This document shows, piece after piece, positions 6,931 through 14,856 of a stretch of DNA of 64,000 nucleotides. Below the pieces are notes generated by a model. The model was not told the origin of the DNA. It did not search any database and saw only the letters and a program-made list of their open reading frames with translations. The DNA is taken from contig NZ_CP107995.1 of the NCBI RefSeq assembly GCF_036116635.1, positions 8,246,001 through 8,310,000 of the forward strand, in the 5' to 3' direction. The translations under genes were made by a program, and so were the position numbers. The DNA comes from Amycolatopsis sp. NBC_00345. GTDB lineage: Bacteria; Actinomycetota; Actinomycetes; Mycobacteriales; Pseudonocardiaceae. How positions within the stretch are numbered: the first letter of the stretch is position 1; each line of letters opens with the position of its first letter.

Positions 6931-8478
6931 TCACCGAGGCGTTCGGCGGAAGGAGCTCCCATGGCGTGGGAGATCGTCGTGGTCGCCGCGCTGGCCGTGG
7001 TCTTCCTGGTCAGAGTGGTGCTGCAGCTCAAGCGGGGCTGAGCGGCGCCGCGGCGCGGGACGCCGGACGCGCGGTTCCGCGGGGCGGTCCTCATCCGGCT
7101 CCCGGGGCGGCCGCGGCGGGGCGACCGCCTTGATGATCGCGGTGTGCTGCTCGTCGTTCTGCGGCCTCGGCCTGGGCTTCGGGGCCGGACGGCTGCCGGT
7201 GCCCGGGGCGTCCAGCAGACTGCCCGTGACCGAGCCGTCGGTGCCCGAACCACCGGACCGCGGCGGCTGCGGCGGCGGGGACGGCTTGGCCGGCGGGGAC
7301 GTGGGCCGCCGGTCCGAGGCGAGCGGGCGCTCGTCGACGCGCGGGATCTCGATGGTGATCTCGCTGCTCACCTTGATCGGCGCGGGCTTCGATCGGTGCG
7401 ACAGCTTCCGCGCCAGCGTGTGACTCGGCCGCTCCACGAACCGGTAGCTCAGCTCGACCACGCCGAACACCGCCGGGATCACGATCACCAGCGCGAGCGG
7501 CAGCGGCATCAGGGGCCGCAGCAGCTGCAGCAGCACGAAGGACACGAGCATGTGCAGCAGGTAGATCGAGTAGCTGCGCTCCGACACCAGCGTCCAGAAC
7601 TTCCGCTGCTTCAGCTTCGGCTCGGCGAACATGCCCATCAGGAAGCACAGCACGGCGAAGGCCATCGACAGGTTGTACGAGTCGTCGATCCGCCCGACGT
7701 TGATGATGTCCGCCAGCACGTACAGCGACCACGCGGCGGCGCCGTACGCCGCGCCCGTCCACAGCGGGATCTTCTTCGACGTGGTGGCCCAGATGATCTG
7801 GCCGATCACCATCACCGGCAGGTACGAGACGTTGACCCCGAACAGCGAGTACGACGGGCCGAGCTGCGAGCGGCTCATCATCACCACGAAGATGAACGTG
7901 AGCTCCACCGCGATCGCCAGCCACACCCACCGGCGCAGCAGCGGCAGCATCGCCATCAGCAGCAGGTAGAAGATGACCTCGACGATCATCGTCCACGCCA
8001 CCGGCACCAGCACGATCTGCGGGTAGATGATGTAGTTGATCAGCGTGGTGTTGGTCAGGATGGTGAGCGGGGTCAGCTCCTGCGACTGCCCGGTGGACGG
8101 CGGGTGCAGGTTCACGGCCAGCAGCAGCGCGGTCAGCAGCACCACGAACAGCATGGGCGCGTACACGCGGATGAAGCGGTTCAGGGCGAACCGCGCCTGG
8201 CCCTGGCGCAGGGCGATCGGCGTCACGACGAATCCGCTGACCAGGAAGAAGAACGGCACCGCGATCTGGCCGATGCCCTGCTTCGCCATGTGCATCGGGT
8301 CGCTCGTGAGCGCCTCGATGAAGCTGACGTAAGGCGCGTTCTCACCCTTGGCGATCACCCAGGGGTGAGCGATGTGGCTGTAGAACACGAGCAGGGCGCC
8401 GAGGCCACGGCCGATGTCGATGAAGACGATGCGGGTCTTCTTCTGTTCAGCAGGTGGCTGCTCAACCAGCGCGACCAC
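6931..8478 (-). CDS. Acyltransferase-3 family membrane protein (OafA/YrhL-like)
   Basis: 515 residues. About ten TM helices fill residues 20-375. The N-terminal signature DIGRGLGALLVFYSHIAHPW holds the conserved Arg and catalytic His of the acyltransferase-3 fold. These proteins O-acylate sugars of surface polysaccharides, peptidoglycan or glycosylated metabolites. Residues from about 385 on form a Pro/Arg-rich disordered tail (PSPPPQPPRSGGSG and onward) that is unusual for the family. Its last third overlaps a plausible small membrane gene on the other strand, so the tail may be longer here than in the ancestral protein. Start is GTG. It diverges from a GT-C transferase gene. Confidence 0.87.
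   Translation of the reverse strand: MVALVEQPPAEQKKTRIVFIDIGRGLGALLVFYSHIAHPWVIAKGENAPYVSFIEALTSDPMHMAKQGIGQIAVPFFFLVSGFVVTPIALRQGQARFALNRFIRVYAPMLFVVLLTALLLAVNLHPPSTGQSQELTPLTILTNTTLINYIIYPQIVLVPVAWTMIVEVIFYLLLMAMLPLLRRWVWLAIAVELTFIFVVMMSRSQLGPSYSLFGVNVSYLPVMVIGQIIWATTSKKIPLWTGAAYGAAAWSLYVLADIINVGRIDDSYNLSMAFAVLCFLMGMFAEPKLKQRKFWTLVSERSYSIYLLHMLVSFVLLQLLRPLMPLPLALVIVIPAVFGVVELSYRFVERPSHTLARKLSHRSKPAPIKVSSEITIEIPRVDERPLASDRRPTSPPAKPSPPPQPPRSGGSGTDGSVTGSLLDAPGTGSRPAPKPRPRPQNDEQHTAIIKAVAPPRPPREPDEDRPAEPRVRRPAPRRRSAPLELQHHSDQEDHGQRGDHDDLPRHGSSFRRTPR
6961..7041 (+). CDS. Candidate 26-residue single-pass membrane peptide
   Basis: ATG 6961 is preceded by AAGGAG with five bases between, one of the best ribosome sites in the window. 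The 26-residue product starts MAWEIVVVAALAVVFLVRVV and ends LQLKRG: one hydrophobic helix with a basic tail, which looks like a small membrane protein. It lies wholly inside, and antisense to, the last codons of the acyltransferase gene, so one of the two readings at this spot may be wrong, or the two genes may truly overlap tail-in. No known small-protein family is recognised. Confidence 0.5.
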   Translation: MAWEIVVVAALAVVFLVRVVLQLKRG

Positions 8479-8566
8479 CCCCGTCTGCTCGGCCGACTAC
8501 CCCGACAAGGGTAGCGCCCTGCTCCGGACGCGGTGGCCGGTCCCCGAAATATCCCGGAATCGGCAA

Positions 8567-9817
8567 ATGGCCCACGACGACGGTCTGGCCTCGGGTTATG
8601 TGCCGTCCAGGTACGATCGGGAGGAGTTTCGTCCGCTTTCACCCGAGCAGTTCAGGAGTCCGGCGAGCGTGCAGCCGTCCACCCTCGACGTCACCGTCGA
8701 GCGCCCCACGATCGCCACCGTTGTCCGGCCGGCACTCCCCGCCATCGGGTTGTACGTGCTTTTCCAACTGCTCGCGTTCGGCGTGCTGTGGCTGCTGAGC
8801 TGGAAGGCGGGGGTCTCGCCCGGGCGCTTCGTCGGCGCGTTCGACGGCAACTGGTTCCTATCTGTGGCCGAGCACGGTTACACCCAGCCCGTGACGCTCG
8901 GCGTGGACGGCGTGCCGGTGGAGAACAGCCTGGCGTTCTTCCCGCTGTACCCGGCATTGGTGGCATTGCTCGCGCTGGTCGGGATTCCGGCGGTGGCCGG
9001 CGCGCTGATCGTCACGCTGCTCGCCGGCTGCGCGGCAGCGTGGGGACTGTTCGTGCTGGGTCGCGACCTGGCCGGCCTGCGCGTGGGCACGCTGCTGGCC
9101 GTGCTGTGGTCGATCGGGCCCGGCTCGACCGTGCTGCACCTGGCGTACTCGGAGTCGCTGCTGGTCGCCTTCGTGGCGTGGACACTGGTGGCGGTGTCCC
9201 GGCGGCAATGGCTGCTCACGGGCGGGCTGGCGAGCTTCGCCGGACTCACCCGCGCCGGTGCCGGCGCGCTGCTGGTGGCCGTCGGTATTGCGGCGATCGT
9301 TGCGATCGTCCGCCGTCAGGACAGCTGGCGCCCCTGGGCCGGCGCCTTGCTGGCACCGCTCGGACTGGTTGGCTACCTCGCGTACATCGCCGTGCGCACC
9401 GGCCGCGTCGACGGTTGGTTCTGGCTCCAGCAGGCCTGGCACATGAGCTTCGACTTCGGAAGTTTCACGTGGATCCAAGCCTGGGAGGGCCTGACCGCCA
9501 ACACGTCGAGCTGGATCACCGTGACCGCGCTCATCGTGCTGGGCGCGGTCGCCCTCCAGCTGTGGACCTGGTGCACCCGGATGCCCCTGCCGTGGCAGGT
9601 CTACGGCACGATCACGGTGCTCATCGCGCTCGGCTCGTCCAACTTCTTCCAGACCCGGGCCCGGTACCTATTGCCGGCGTTTGTGCTCACGGTCCCGCTC
9701 GCACTGCTGCTCGCGAAGCTGCCGAACCGCGCGCTCGCGGTGGTGCTGCCCGCCGGAGCACTGGTCAGCGCCTGGTACGGCGCCTTCCTGATGGCGATCG
9801 TGCACCTGAACCCGTAG
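8567..9817 (+). CDS. PIG-V-like GT-C mannosyltransferase-type membrane protein
   Basis: 416 residues from ATG 8567. A GTG at 8669 preceded by CAGGAG is an equally good start and would remove a hydrophilic N-terminus. About ten hydrophobic segments follow. The first luminal loop has the FDGNWFLSVAEHGY motif with the DxxW acidic site, and then AFFPLYP. Both are typical of the PIG-V/GPI-mannosyltransferase II-like family, which uses polyprenyl-phosphate sugar donors on the outer face of the membrane. In actinobacteria such proteins work in lipoglycan or glycoprotein mannosylation. Its stop is 3 bp from the end of the convergent glycosyltransferase fusion. Confidence 0.78.
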   Translation: MAHDDGLASGYVPSRYDREEFRPLSPEQFRSPASVQPSTLDVTVERPTIATVVRPALPAIGLYVLFQLLAFGVLWLLSWKAGVSPGRFVGAFDGNWFLSVAEHGYTQPVTLGVDGVPVENSLAFFPLYPALVALLALVGIPAVAGALIVTLLAGCAAAWGLFVLGRDLAGLRVGTLLAVLWSIGPGSTVLHLAYSESLLVAFVAWTLVAVSRRQWLLTGGLASFAGLTRAGAGALLVAVGIAAIVAIVRRQDSWRPWAGALLAPLGLVGYLAYIAVRTGRVDGWFWLQQAWHMSFDFGSFTWIQAWEGLTANTSSWITVTALIVLGAVALQLWTWCTRMPLPWQVYGTITVLIALGSSNFFQTRARYLLPAFVLTVPLALLLAKLPNRALAVVLPAGALVSAWYGAFLMAIVHLNP

Positions 9818-9820
9818 GGC

Positions 9821-12800
9821 TCAGGCCCCCGGCGAGAGCCACAGCGTGGCAAAGGCCTTCTCGTCGGCACGGGCGGCCGCGATCAGGTCCACATCGGACA
9901 GTCCTTCGACGGACACGCCCGAATCGCCGACGATCTTCGGCGTGTAGCCCAGCGCGCGGTAGCCCGCCAGCACGGTCATCGGGTCGTCGCCGAGTTCCGT
10001 GATGGCCGACGGGTCGAACTCGCACACGACGTGCGGGCGGTCGCGGCGCAGCACCGAGTCCAGGCCGGCCAGCGCGCGGTGGTCGCGGCCCTGCAGGTCG
10101 ACCTTCACCAGGCCGATCCGCTGCGCCGTCACCTCCGGCAGGGAATCCAGCCGCACGGCCGGGACCGCGATGCCGGGGCCGTCCGCGCTGACCCGGTTGT
10201 CGCCGCTGTTGCCGGCGGTGGCCTGCGTCAGGTGCACCGTGCCGGGTGCGTCCCAGGCGGCCGACTCGACGACGGTCACCAGCTCGGCCGCGCTGCTCGG
10301 CAGGTTGGCCGCGACGTTGCGGCGCAGGTACTCGGCGTTCACCGGGTCCGCCTCGACGGCGACCACCCTGGTCAGCTCCGGCGTCGCGCGCAGCAGGCGC
10401 AGCGTGTGGTATCCGACGTGCGCGCCGACGTCCAAGAACGCGCCCGAAGCCAGCGACGCCATCAGCCGCGCCTCGCTGTCTTCCCAGGACCGGTGGAAGA
10501 CGATCCACGGCAGCATGACCTCGTCGACCGGCATGAGCAGCGCGCCGACGTCGCACGGGACCACGTCGGCACCGCGCGGCACCGGGGCGTGCGCGAGCCG
10601 GGCGGCGTCACGCATCGCGCCGACGTCGAGGGCCACCCGTTGGATGGCCTTCTCGTCGGCGTCCAGGCGCTCGTCGCGTGAGCTGAACATCTTGTGCACC
10701 GACGCGGTGGTCGCCTCGAGGTCCGCGCCGAAGCCGCCGTAGCCCTCGGAAAGCTTCACGATGTCGCCTTCGAGGTTGCGCAGCGCCAGCTCGGTGTCCG
10801 GGCCGCGGCGGCGAAGGTCCTCGACGGTGTCGCGCATCGCGTCGACCCGATCGCCGAGCTTCTCGCCATGGCCGCGGGACACGTCGGCCACGCGGCGGGA
10901 GTCGGCGAGGCCGCTCTCCAGCGCCTCGATCCGGGCCAGCAGCCGCTGGTTGCTCTCCTCGGCGCCGGCCAGCAGCGCGCCCATCACCTTGCGCTGGTGC
11001 ACGTCGTAGTGGTCGATCGCGCGCAGCACGGCCTTGCGCAGCGCGGGCGCCAGCGGCAGTCGCGACGGCGCGGCCGCCTCCGGCCGCCAGTGCAGGGCCT
11101 GCGCGGCCTCGTGCAGCGGGGCGATCGGGTGCGGCGGCGCGGGCTGGCCGGCGTGCTTGCCCGCCTGCCACGCGTGGTGCGCGTTCTCCAGCTCGGCCCG
11201 CATCCACTCGGCCGCGGTGGCCATCGAGCGTTCGCGCAGGATGTACTCGCGCGCCTGCTTTCCGCGCTTCGCGGCCTCGGCCGGGTTGTCCGCGACCTCG
11301 CGCATCGCGGTGGCTGCCGCGTCGAGATCGGGCTCCGCCCACACCGCGGTTTCGTGGTACGGGTAGTTGCCCTTGCCCACCGGCACCAGCTGGTACGGCA
11401 CGGGCCAGCCCGTGGTGGCGTCGAGGAATTCGCGGGTGCTCGAGTAGTCCGTGGAGATCACCGGCATCGCGCGCGCCATCGCCTCCGCGACGGTCAGGCC
11501 GAAGCCCTCGCTGCGGTGCAGGGACACGTAACAGGTGCTGCGCTCGTAGAGGTCGTGCAGCTCGGCCACGGTCAGGTAGGTCTCGATCAGCTCCACCCGG
11601 TCGTCGCCCACCACGGCGGCGCGCAGCCGCTCGGCGGCCGACGGGTGCATCTTCGCGTTGATCGCCTTGACCGTCAGCCGCACGTCGTCCCGGCCGGGGA
11701 ACGCGCGCTGGAACGCTTCGACGGCGCCCCAAGGGTTCTTCCGCTCCGCGACGCTGTTGAAGTCGAACGCGAACAGGAACCGCACCGGCTCGCCCTGCTC
11801 CCGCGCGGGCGGCGACGGCTCACCCGGGTCGCGCACCGGCACCGGGATGGTCTTCACCGGGATCGGCGAGTGCTCGGCGATGGCGCGGCGGCAGAAGTCG
11901 CTGACCGTCCAGACCTCGTCGAGCATGCCGAACGCCTCGTGCTGCCACTCGGGGAAGTCCTCGAGCTCCCACGCCCACAGCCCGATCCGGTAGCGCCCGG
12001 CGCCGACCTCGGGGTGGTTGGTCAGGATCACGCGCGTCTGGTCGGCGTTCACGGCCAGGATGCTGAGCGGGAACCGCGGGTCGCCGACGGTCGCGGGCCG
12101 CTCGATGCCCGTGCGGTTCGACACCGCCTTCTCTTCGAGGACCGAGACCACCGGCACGCCGCCGTCCTCGATCGCCTCGAGCACGATCCGGCCCATCTCG
12201 CCGAGGCCCAGCTCCGCGGTCAGGTAGCCGAGCAGGTTCACGCCGAACTCGTCGGACGGCGGGCGGGTCGCCGCGCGCTCGCCGGGCAGCGCCCACTCGG
12301 GCAGCCCGGCCTCGTTGACGCCGGAGCCCGCGCACCAGAAGCGGAAGTTCTCCGCGTCGGCGCCGTACGGGTGCGGGAACGCCATCTGCAGGTCGATCCG
12401 CGACGCCCAGATCGCGTGCGTCAGCCGGTTCAGCCCCGCGGCGGCCTGCGCCTGGTCTTCGGGCGTGGCCAGCCACTCGCGCAGGGCGAGGCCGCCGTCT
12501 TCGCCGTACGCGTGCGGCGGGAGGGGCTTGTCCTTGCGTTCGGCCTTGATCCAGCCCTCGCGGAACAGCCGGCGGGCGAGCTTCGGCACCTCGGTGCCGT
12601 CGCGGAAGTTCTTGAAGCCGTAAGGGATCGAGTCCAGCGACTCGGCGTAACCCGCTTCGCGCAGCTTGGCGCCGTAGGAGTCGCAGACGGCGCGCAGCTC
12701 GGCGTTGTGCGAGAGCAGCACCCGCGGCTTGCGCGCGCAGTGGAAGCTGAGCAGCCACGGCTTCTCCGGCCGGTAGCCGCTGAAGTGGAAGAAGCGCAGC

Positions 12801-13513
12801 TTCGCGCCGCCCGCGGTGAGCGTGCCGTCGGCCTCGCGGGCGATCGGGCGCTCGTGCAGGTTCCAGTAGGCGACGTCGTAGCCCGGGTCGGTGAGCACGT
12901 GGTTGCGGAACAGCGCCGGGACCTGGTCCACCCAGCGCTGGTCGGTGAACAGCTGAAGCTCGGGCGCCACGATCGCGTCGTGGCGCAGGCGGCCGGCCCA
13001 GAAGTCCAGGAACGGCCCGGCGCCCGGCCCCACCCCGATGAACCCGAGGTTGAAGATGCCGGTGCCCATGATCACCGCGTCGTCCGGCTCCAGCCCGTCC
13101 TGCGGCAGCGGGTTCAGGAAGTGCGGCGCGAGCACGATGTCGTGCGCCAGCGCCAGCTCCGCGACCTCGGGGATCGGCGCGAACAGCTCGATGTCCGGGT
13201 CGAGGTAGATCGCGACCTCGGTCTGCTCGAGCAGCTCGCGCAGCAGATACGGCTTGACCGAGGTGGCCAGCTCGGTGACCGAGTACGCCGTGGCCATGCG
13301 CAGGTAGTCGGCCTCGTCGATGCCGAACGCGGCCGGCCCGACCACCCGCGTGCCGTCGTCGAGGACGGTCACCTCGTCCCGCGGCGCGTCGATCACCGCG
13401 ATCACGAACCGGCCGTCCGGGTGCTGCGCCAGGTACGACTTGGCCAGCACGCGCGCCGCGGGAACGTAGTTCCGCGCGACGATCGTGCAGGCGGTGCTGC
13501 CCGGCTCAGCCAT
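9821..13513 (-). CDS. Giant fusion: N-terminal glycosyltransferase, GT4 glycosyltransferase, coiled coil and FkbM methyltransferase
   Basis: 1230 residues, cytoplasmic. Residues 1-290 form a GT-A-like domain (CTIVARNYVPAARVLAKSYL, with LDPDIELF as the metal-binding DxD-type site). About 425-790 is a GT4 domain (LLGYLTAELGLGEMGR; RSEGFGLTVAEAMA, with the EGFG and E motifs of retaining transferases). About 838-930 is a predicted coiled coil. About 1000-1220 is an FkbM-family SAM methyltransferase (FLDVGAHVGYHT as SAM loop, DLQGRDHRAL). It likely adds and O-methylates sugars on a surface glycan. The start overlaps the upstream membrane-protein gene by eight bases. Combining all four modules in one chain is rare. 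Confidence 0.88.
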   Translation of the reverse strand: MAEPGSTACTIVARNYVPAARVLAKSYLAQHPDGRFVIAVIDAPRDEVTVLDDGTRVVGPAAFGIDEADYLRMATAYSVTELATSVKPYLLRELLEQTEVAIYLDPDIELFAPIPEVAELALAHDIVLAPHFLNPLPQDGLEPDDAVIMGTGIFNLGFIGVGPGAGPFLDFWAGRLRHDAIVAPELQLFTDQRWVDQVPALFRNHVLTDPGYDVAYWNLHERPIAREADGTLTAGGAKLRFFHFSGYRPEKPWLLSFHCARKPRVLLSHNAELRAVCDSYGAKLREAGYAESLDSIPYGFKNFRDGTEVPKLARRLFREGWIKAERKDKPLPPHAYGEDGGLALREWLATPEDQAQAAAGLNRLTHAIWASRIDLQMAFPHPYGADAENFRFWCAGSGVNEAGLPEWALPGERAATRPPSDEFGVNLLGYLTAELGLGEMGRIVLEAIEDGGVPVVSVLEEKAVSNRTGIERPATVGDPRFPLSILAVNADQTRVILTNHPEVGAGRYRIGLWAWELEDFPEWQHEAFGMLDEVWTVSDFCRRAIAEHSPIPVKTIPVPVRDPGEPSPPAREQGEPVRFLFAFDFNSVAERKNPWGAVEAFQRAFPGRDDVRLTVKAINAKMHPSAAERLRAAVVGDDRVELIETYLTVAELHDLYERSTCYVSLHRSEGFGLTVAEAMARAMPVISTDYSSTREFLDATTGWPVPYQLVPVGKGNYPYHETAVWAEPDLDAAATAMREVADNPAEAAKRGKQAREYILRERSMATAAEWMRAELENAHHAWQAGKHAGQPAPPHPIAPLHEAAQALHWRPEAAAPSRLPLAPALRKAVLRAIDHYDVHQRKVMGALLAGAEESNQRLLARIEALESGLADSRRVADVSRGHGEKLGDRVDAMRDTVEDLRRRGPDTELALRNLEGDIVKLSEGYGGFGADLEATTASVHKMFSSRDERLDADEKAIQRVALDVGAMRDAARLAHAPVPRGADVVPCDVGALLMPVDEVMLPWIVFHRSWEDSEARLMASLASGAFLDVGAHVGYHTLRLLRATPELTRVVAVEADPVNAEYLRRNVAANLPSSAAELVTVVESAAWDAPGTVHLTQATAGNSGDNRVSADGPGIAVPAVRLDSLPEVTAQRIGLVKVDLQGRDHRALAGLDSVLRRDRPHVVCEFDPSAITELGDDPMTVLAGYRALGYTPKIVGDSGVSVEGLSDVDLIAAARADEKAFATLWLSPGA

Positions 13514-14714
13514 TGGCGGGCAGGGCGGTGAGCTGCGCGTTCAGTGCCGAGATGAAGTCCGTCTTGGCCTGGCTGAGGCTGCCGGGGCCGGACGCCTCGA
13601 TACGGACGATCACCTTGTCATGCGCGTAGTGCCCACGGGCCTGGGCCGACTGGCCGTCCTTCTGGTCGATCGTGGTGGCGTACACCCCGTCCGGCGCGGT
13701 GGAGTCGCGCTTCGCGCCGTTGGTCACCTGGATCTGCTCCAGCTTCTCGGCCGCGGTCTTCGCCGCGTTCGCGCTGCTGGCCTGGGCGAGGAACAGCGTG
13801 ATGCGGTCGCCGTTGTCCAGGTGGTAGACGACGAACTTGACCTTGCTCGCGCCCGCCGACTGGTAGGCCGCCAGCTCCTGCGGGTTCAGGTACTTCAGGC
13901 CGTCGACCTGGCTGAACGAGGTGATGTCGTCGTGCGTCTCGGCCCGGCCGGGCATGGCTCCGAGGGCCATCGGGTCCGGCGGCTTCGGCGCGCTGGACGA
14001 GGCCGGCTGCTGCGTCGGGCCGGCGGTGGGCTGCCCGCCGCCGCTCCCGCTGTCCCGGCCCCAGAGCCAGTAGGCGCCGAACGCGATCGCGGCCAGCACC
14101 ACCACAACGCCGACGATCGCGCCGACCTTCTTGCCGTTGCCGCCCTTTTTGGGCTTGTCGCTGAAGAACTCCGGGCCCTGGCGGACTCCCCAGTCGGAGT
14201 CACTGCCGCCGCCACCCAGGTCGTTGCCGCCGCCCCACGGGGGGCTCTGGTCGCCTTCGGGCGCGTTCCACGGAGCCTGCTGCGACTGCGGGAACCCGGC
14301 GGGCGGCGACTGCGGCGGGGTCTGCGGGAAACCACCCGCCGGCGAGTACTGCGGCTGCGGCGGCTGCTGCTGCGGCTGCACGTACTCGGTGCGGTTCACG
14401 TCGGCGTGCGGCGTCTGTTGCTGCTGCTGTTGCCACGAGACGGCCTGCGTGCGCTCCGCGCTCTGGTCACCGACCGGCTGCGGGGGCATGGGGGGCTGCT
14501 GGGCGGGCGGCTGCGGAATCCCGTGCGGCGGGCTGACCGGTGCGATCACCTGGGTCGAGTCCGCGCTCGTGGGTCCCTGCTGCTGCGGCGGTGGGTCCTG
14601 CTGGCCGACGGCCGAGGACAGCACTTGGTCACGCCGGATCCGGTAATCGTCCGCGGACAGCCGCCCCGACGCGAGCTCCTCGTCCAGCCGGCGCAGCTCC
14701 TCCTGCCAGGACAC
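13506..14714 (-). CDS. Bitopic membrane protein with SHOCT-like N-terminus and outer domain (paralogue 2)
   Basis: 402 residues from GTG 14714, chosen because GGGGGG precedes it and the upstream paralogue begins with the same SWQEELRRLD. Residues 1-30 form a short SHOCT-like helical motif (DEELASGRLSADDYRIRRDQVL). About 35-200 is Pro/Gln-rich and disordered. One TM helix (VGAIVGVVVVLAAIAFGAYWLW) sits near 210-232 after a Lys-rich stop, so the C-terminal 170 residues should lie outside. The outer domain is unrecognised. It is the middle gene of a three-gene operon and overlaps the glycosyltransferase fusion, suggesting a role in recruiting or gating surface-glycan assembly. Confidence 0.75.
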   Translation of the reverse strand: MSWQEELRRLDEELASGRLSADDYRIRRDQVLSSAVGQQDPPPQQQGPTSADSTQVIAPVSPPHGIPQPPAQQPPMPPQPVGDQSAERTQAVSWQQQQQQTPHADVNRTEYVQPQQQPPQPQYSPAGGFPQTPPQSPPAGFPQSQQAPWNAPEGDQSPPWGGGNDLGGGGSDSDWGVRQGPEFFSDKPKKGGNGKKVGAIVGVVVVLAAIAFGAYWLWGRDSGSGGGQPTAGPTQQPASSSAPKPPDPMALGAMPGRAETHDDITSFSQVDGLKYLNPQELAAYQSAGASKVKFVVYHLDNGDRITLFLAQASSANAAKTAAEKLEQIQVTNGAKRDSTAPDGVYATTIDQKDGQSAQARGHYAHDKVIVRIEASGPGSLSQAKTDFISALNAQLTALPANG

Positions 14715-14856
14715 CAGGGCCCCCCTTATCTGTCGGCAAGGCGACGTCAGTGCGTCACCGCGACCCGATGTGTGTGACGACGTGGACATTGTGCACGGCA
14801 GCGGCCTCGCGCGACCCCGCGGGTCGCCTTCCGGCCCGGCCGCGAGCTGCGGTTCG

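Noticed and set aside
6864..7133. An 89-residue plus-strand frame after the response regulator
   Set aside because: No ribosome site and random composition. The better reading in this place is the 26-residue ORF at 6961 in another frame.
10694..13531. A 945-residue plus-strand frame
   Set aside because: Antisense to the glycosyltransferase fusion, whose domains are clear. The frame has Arg/Val/His-rich non-protein-like composition.
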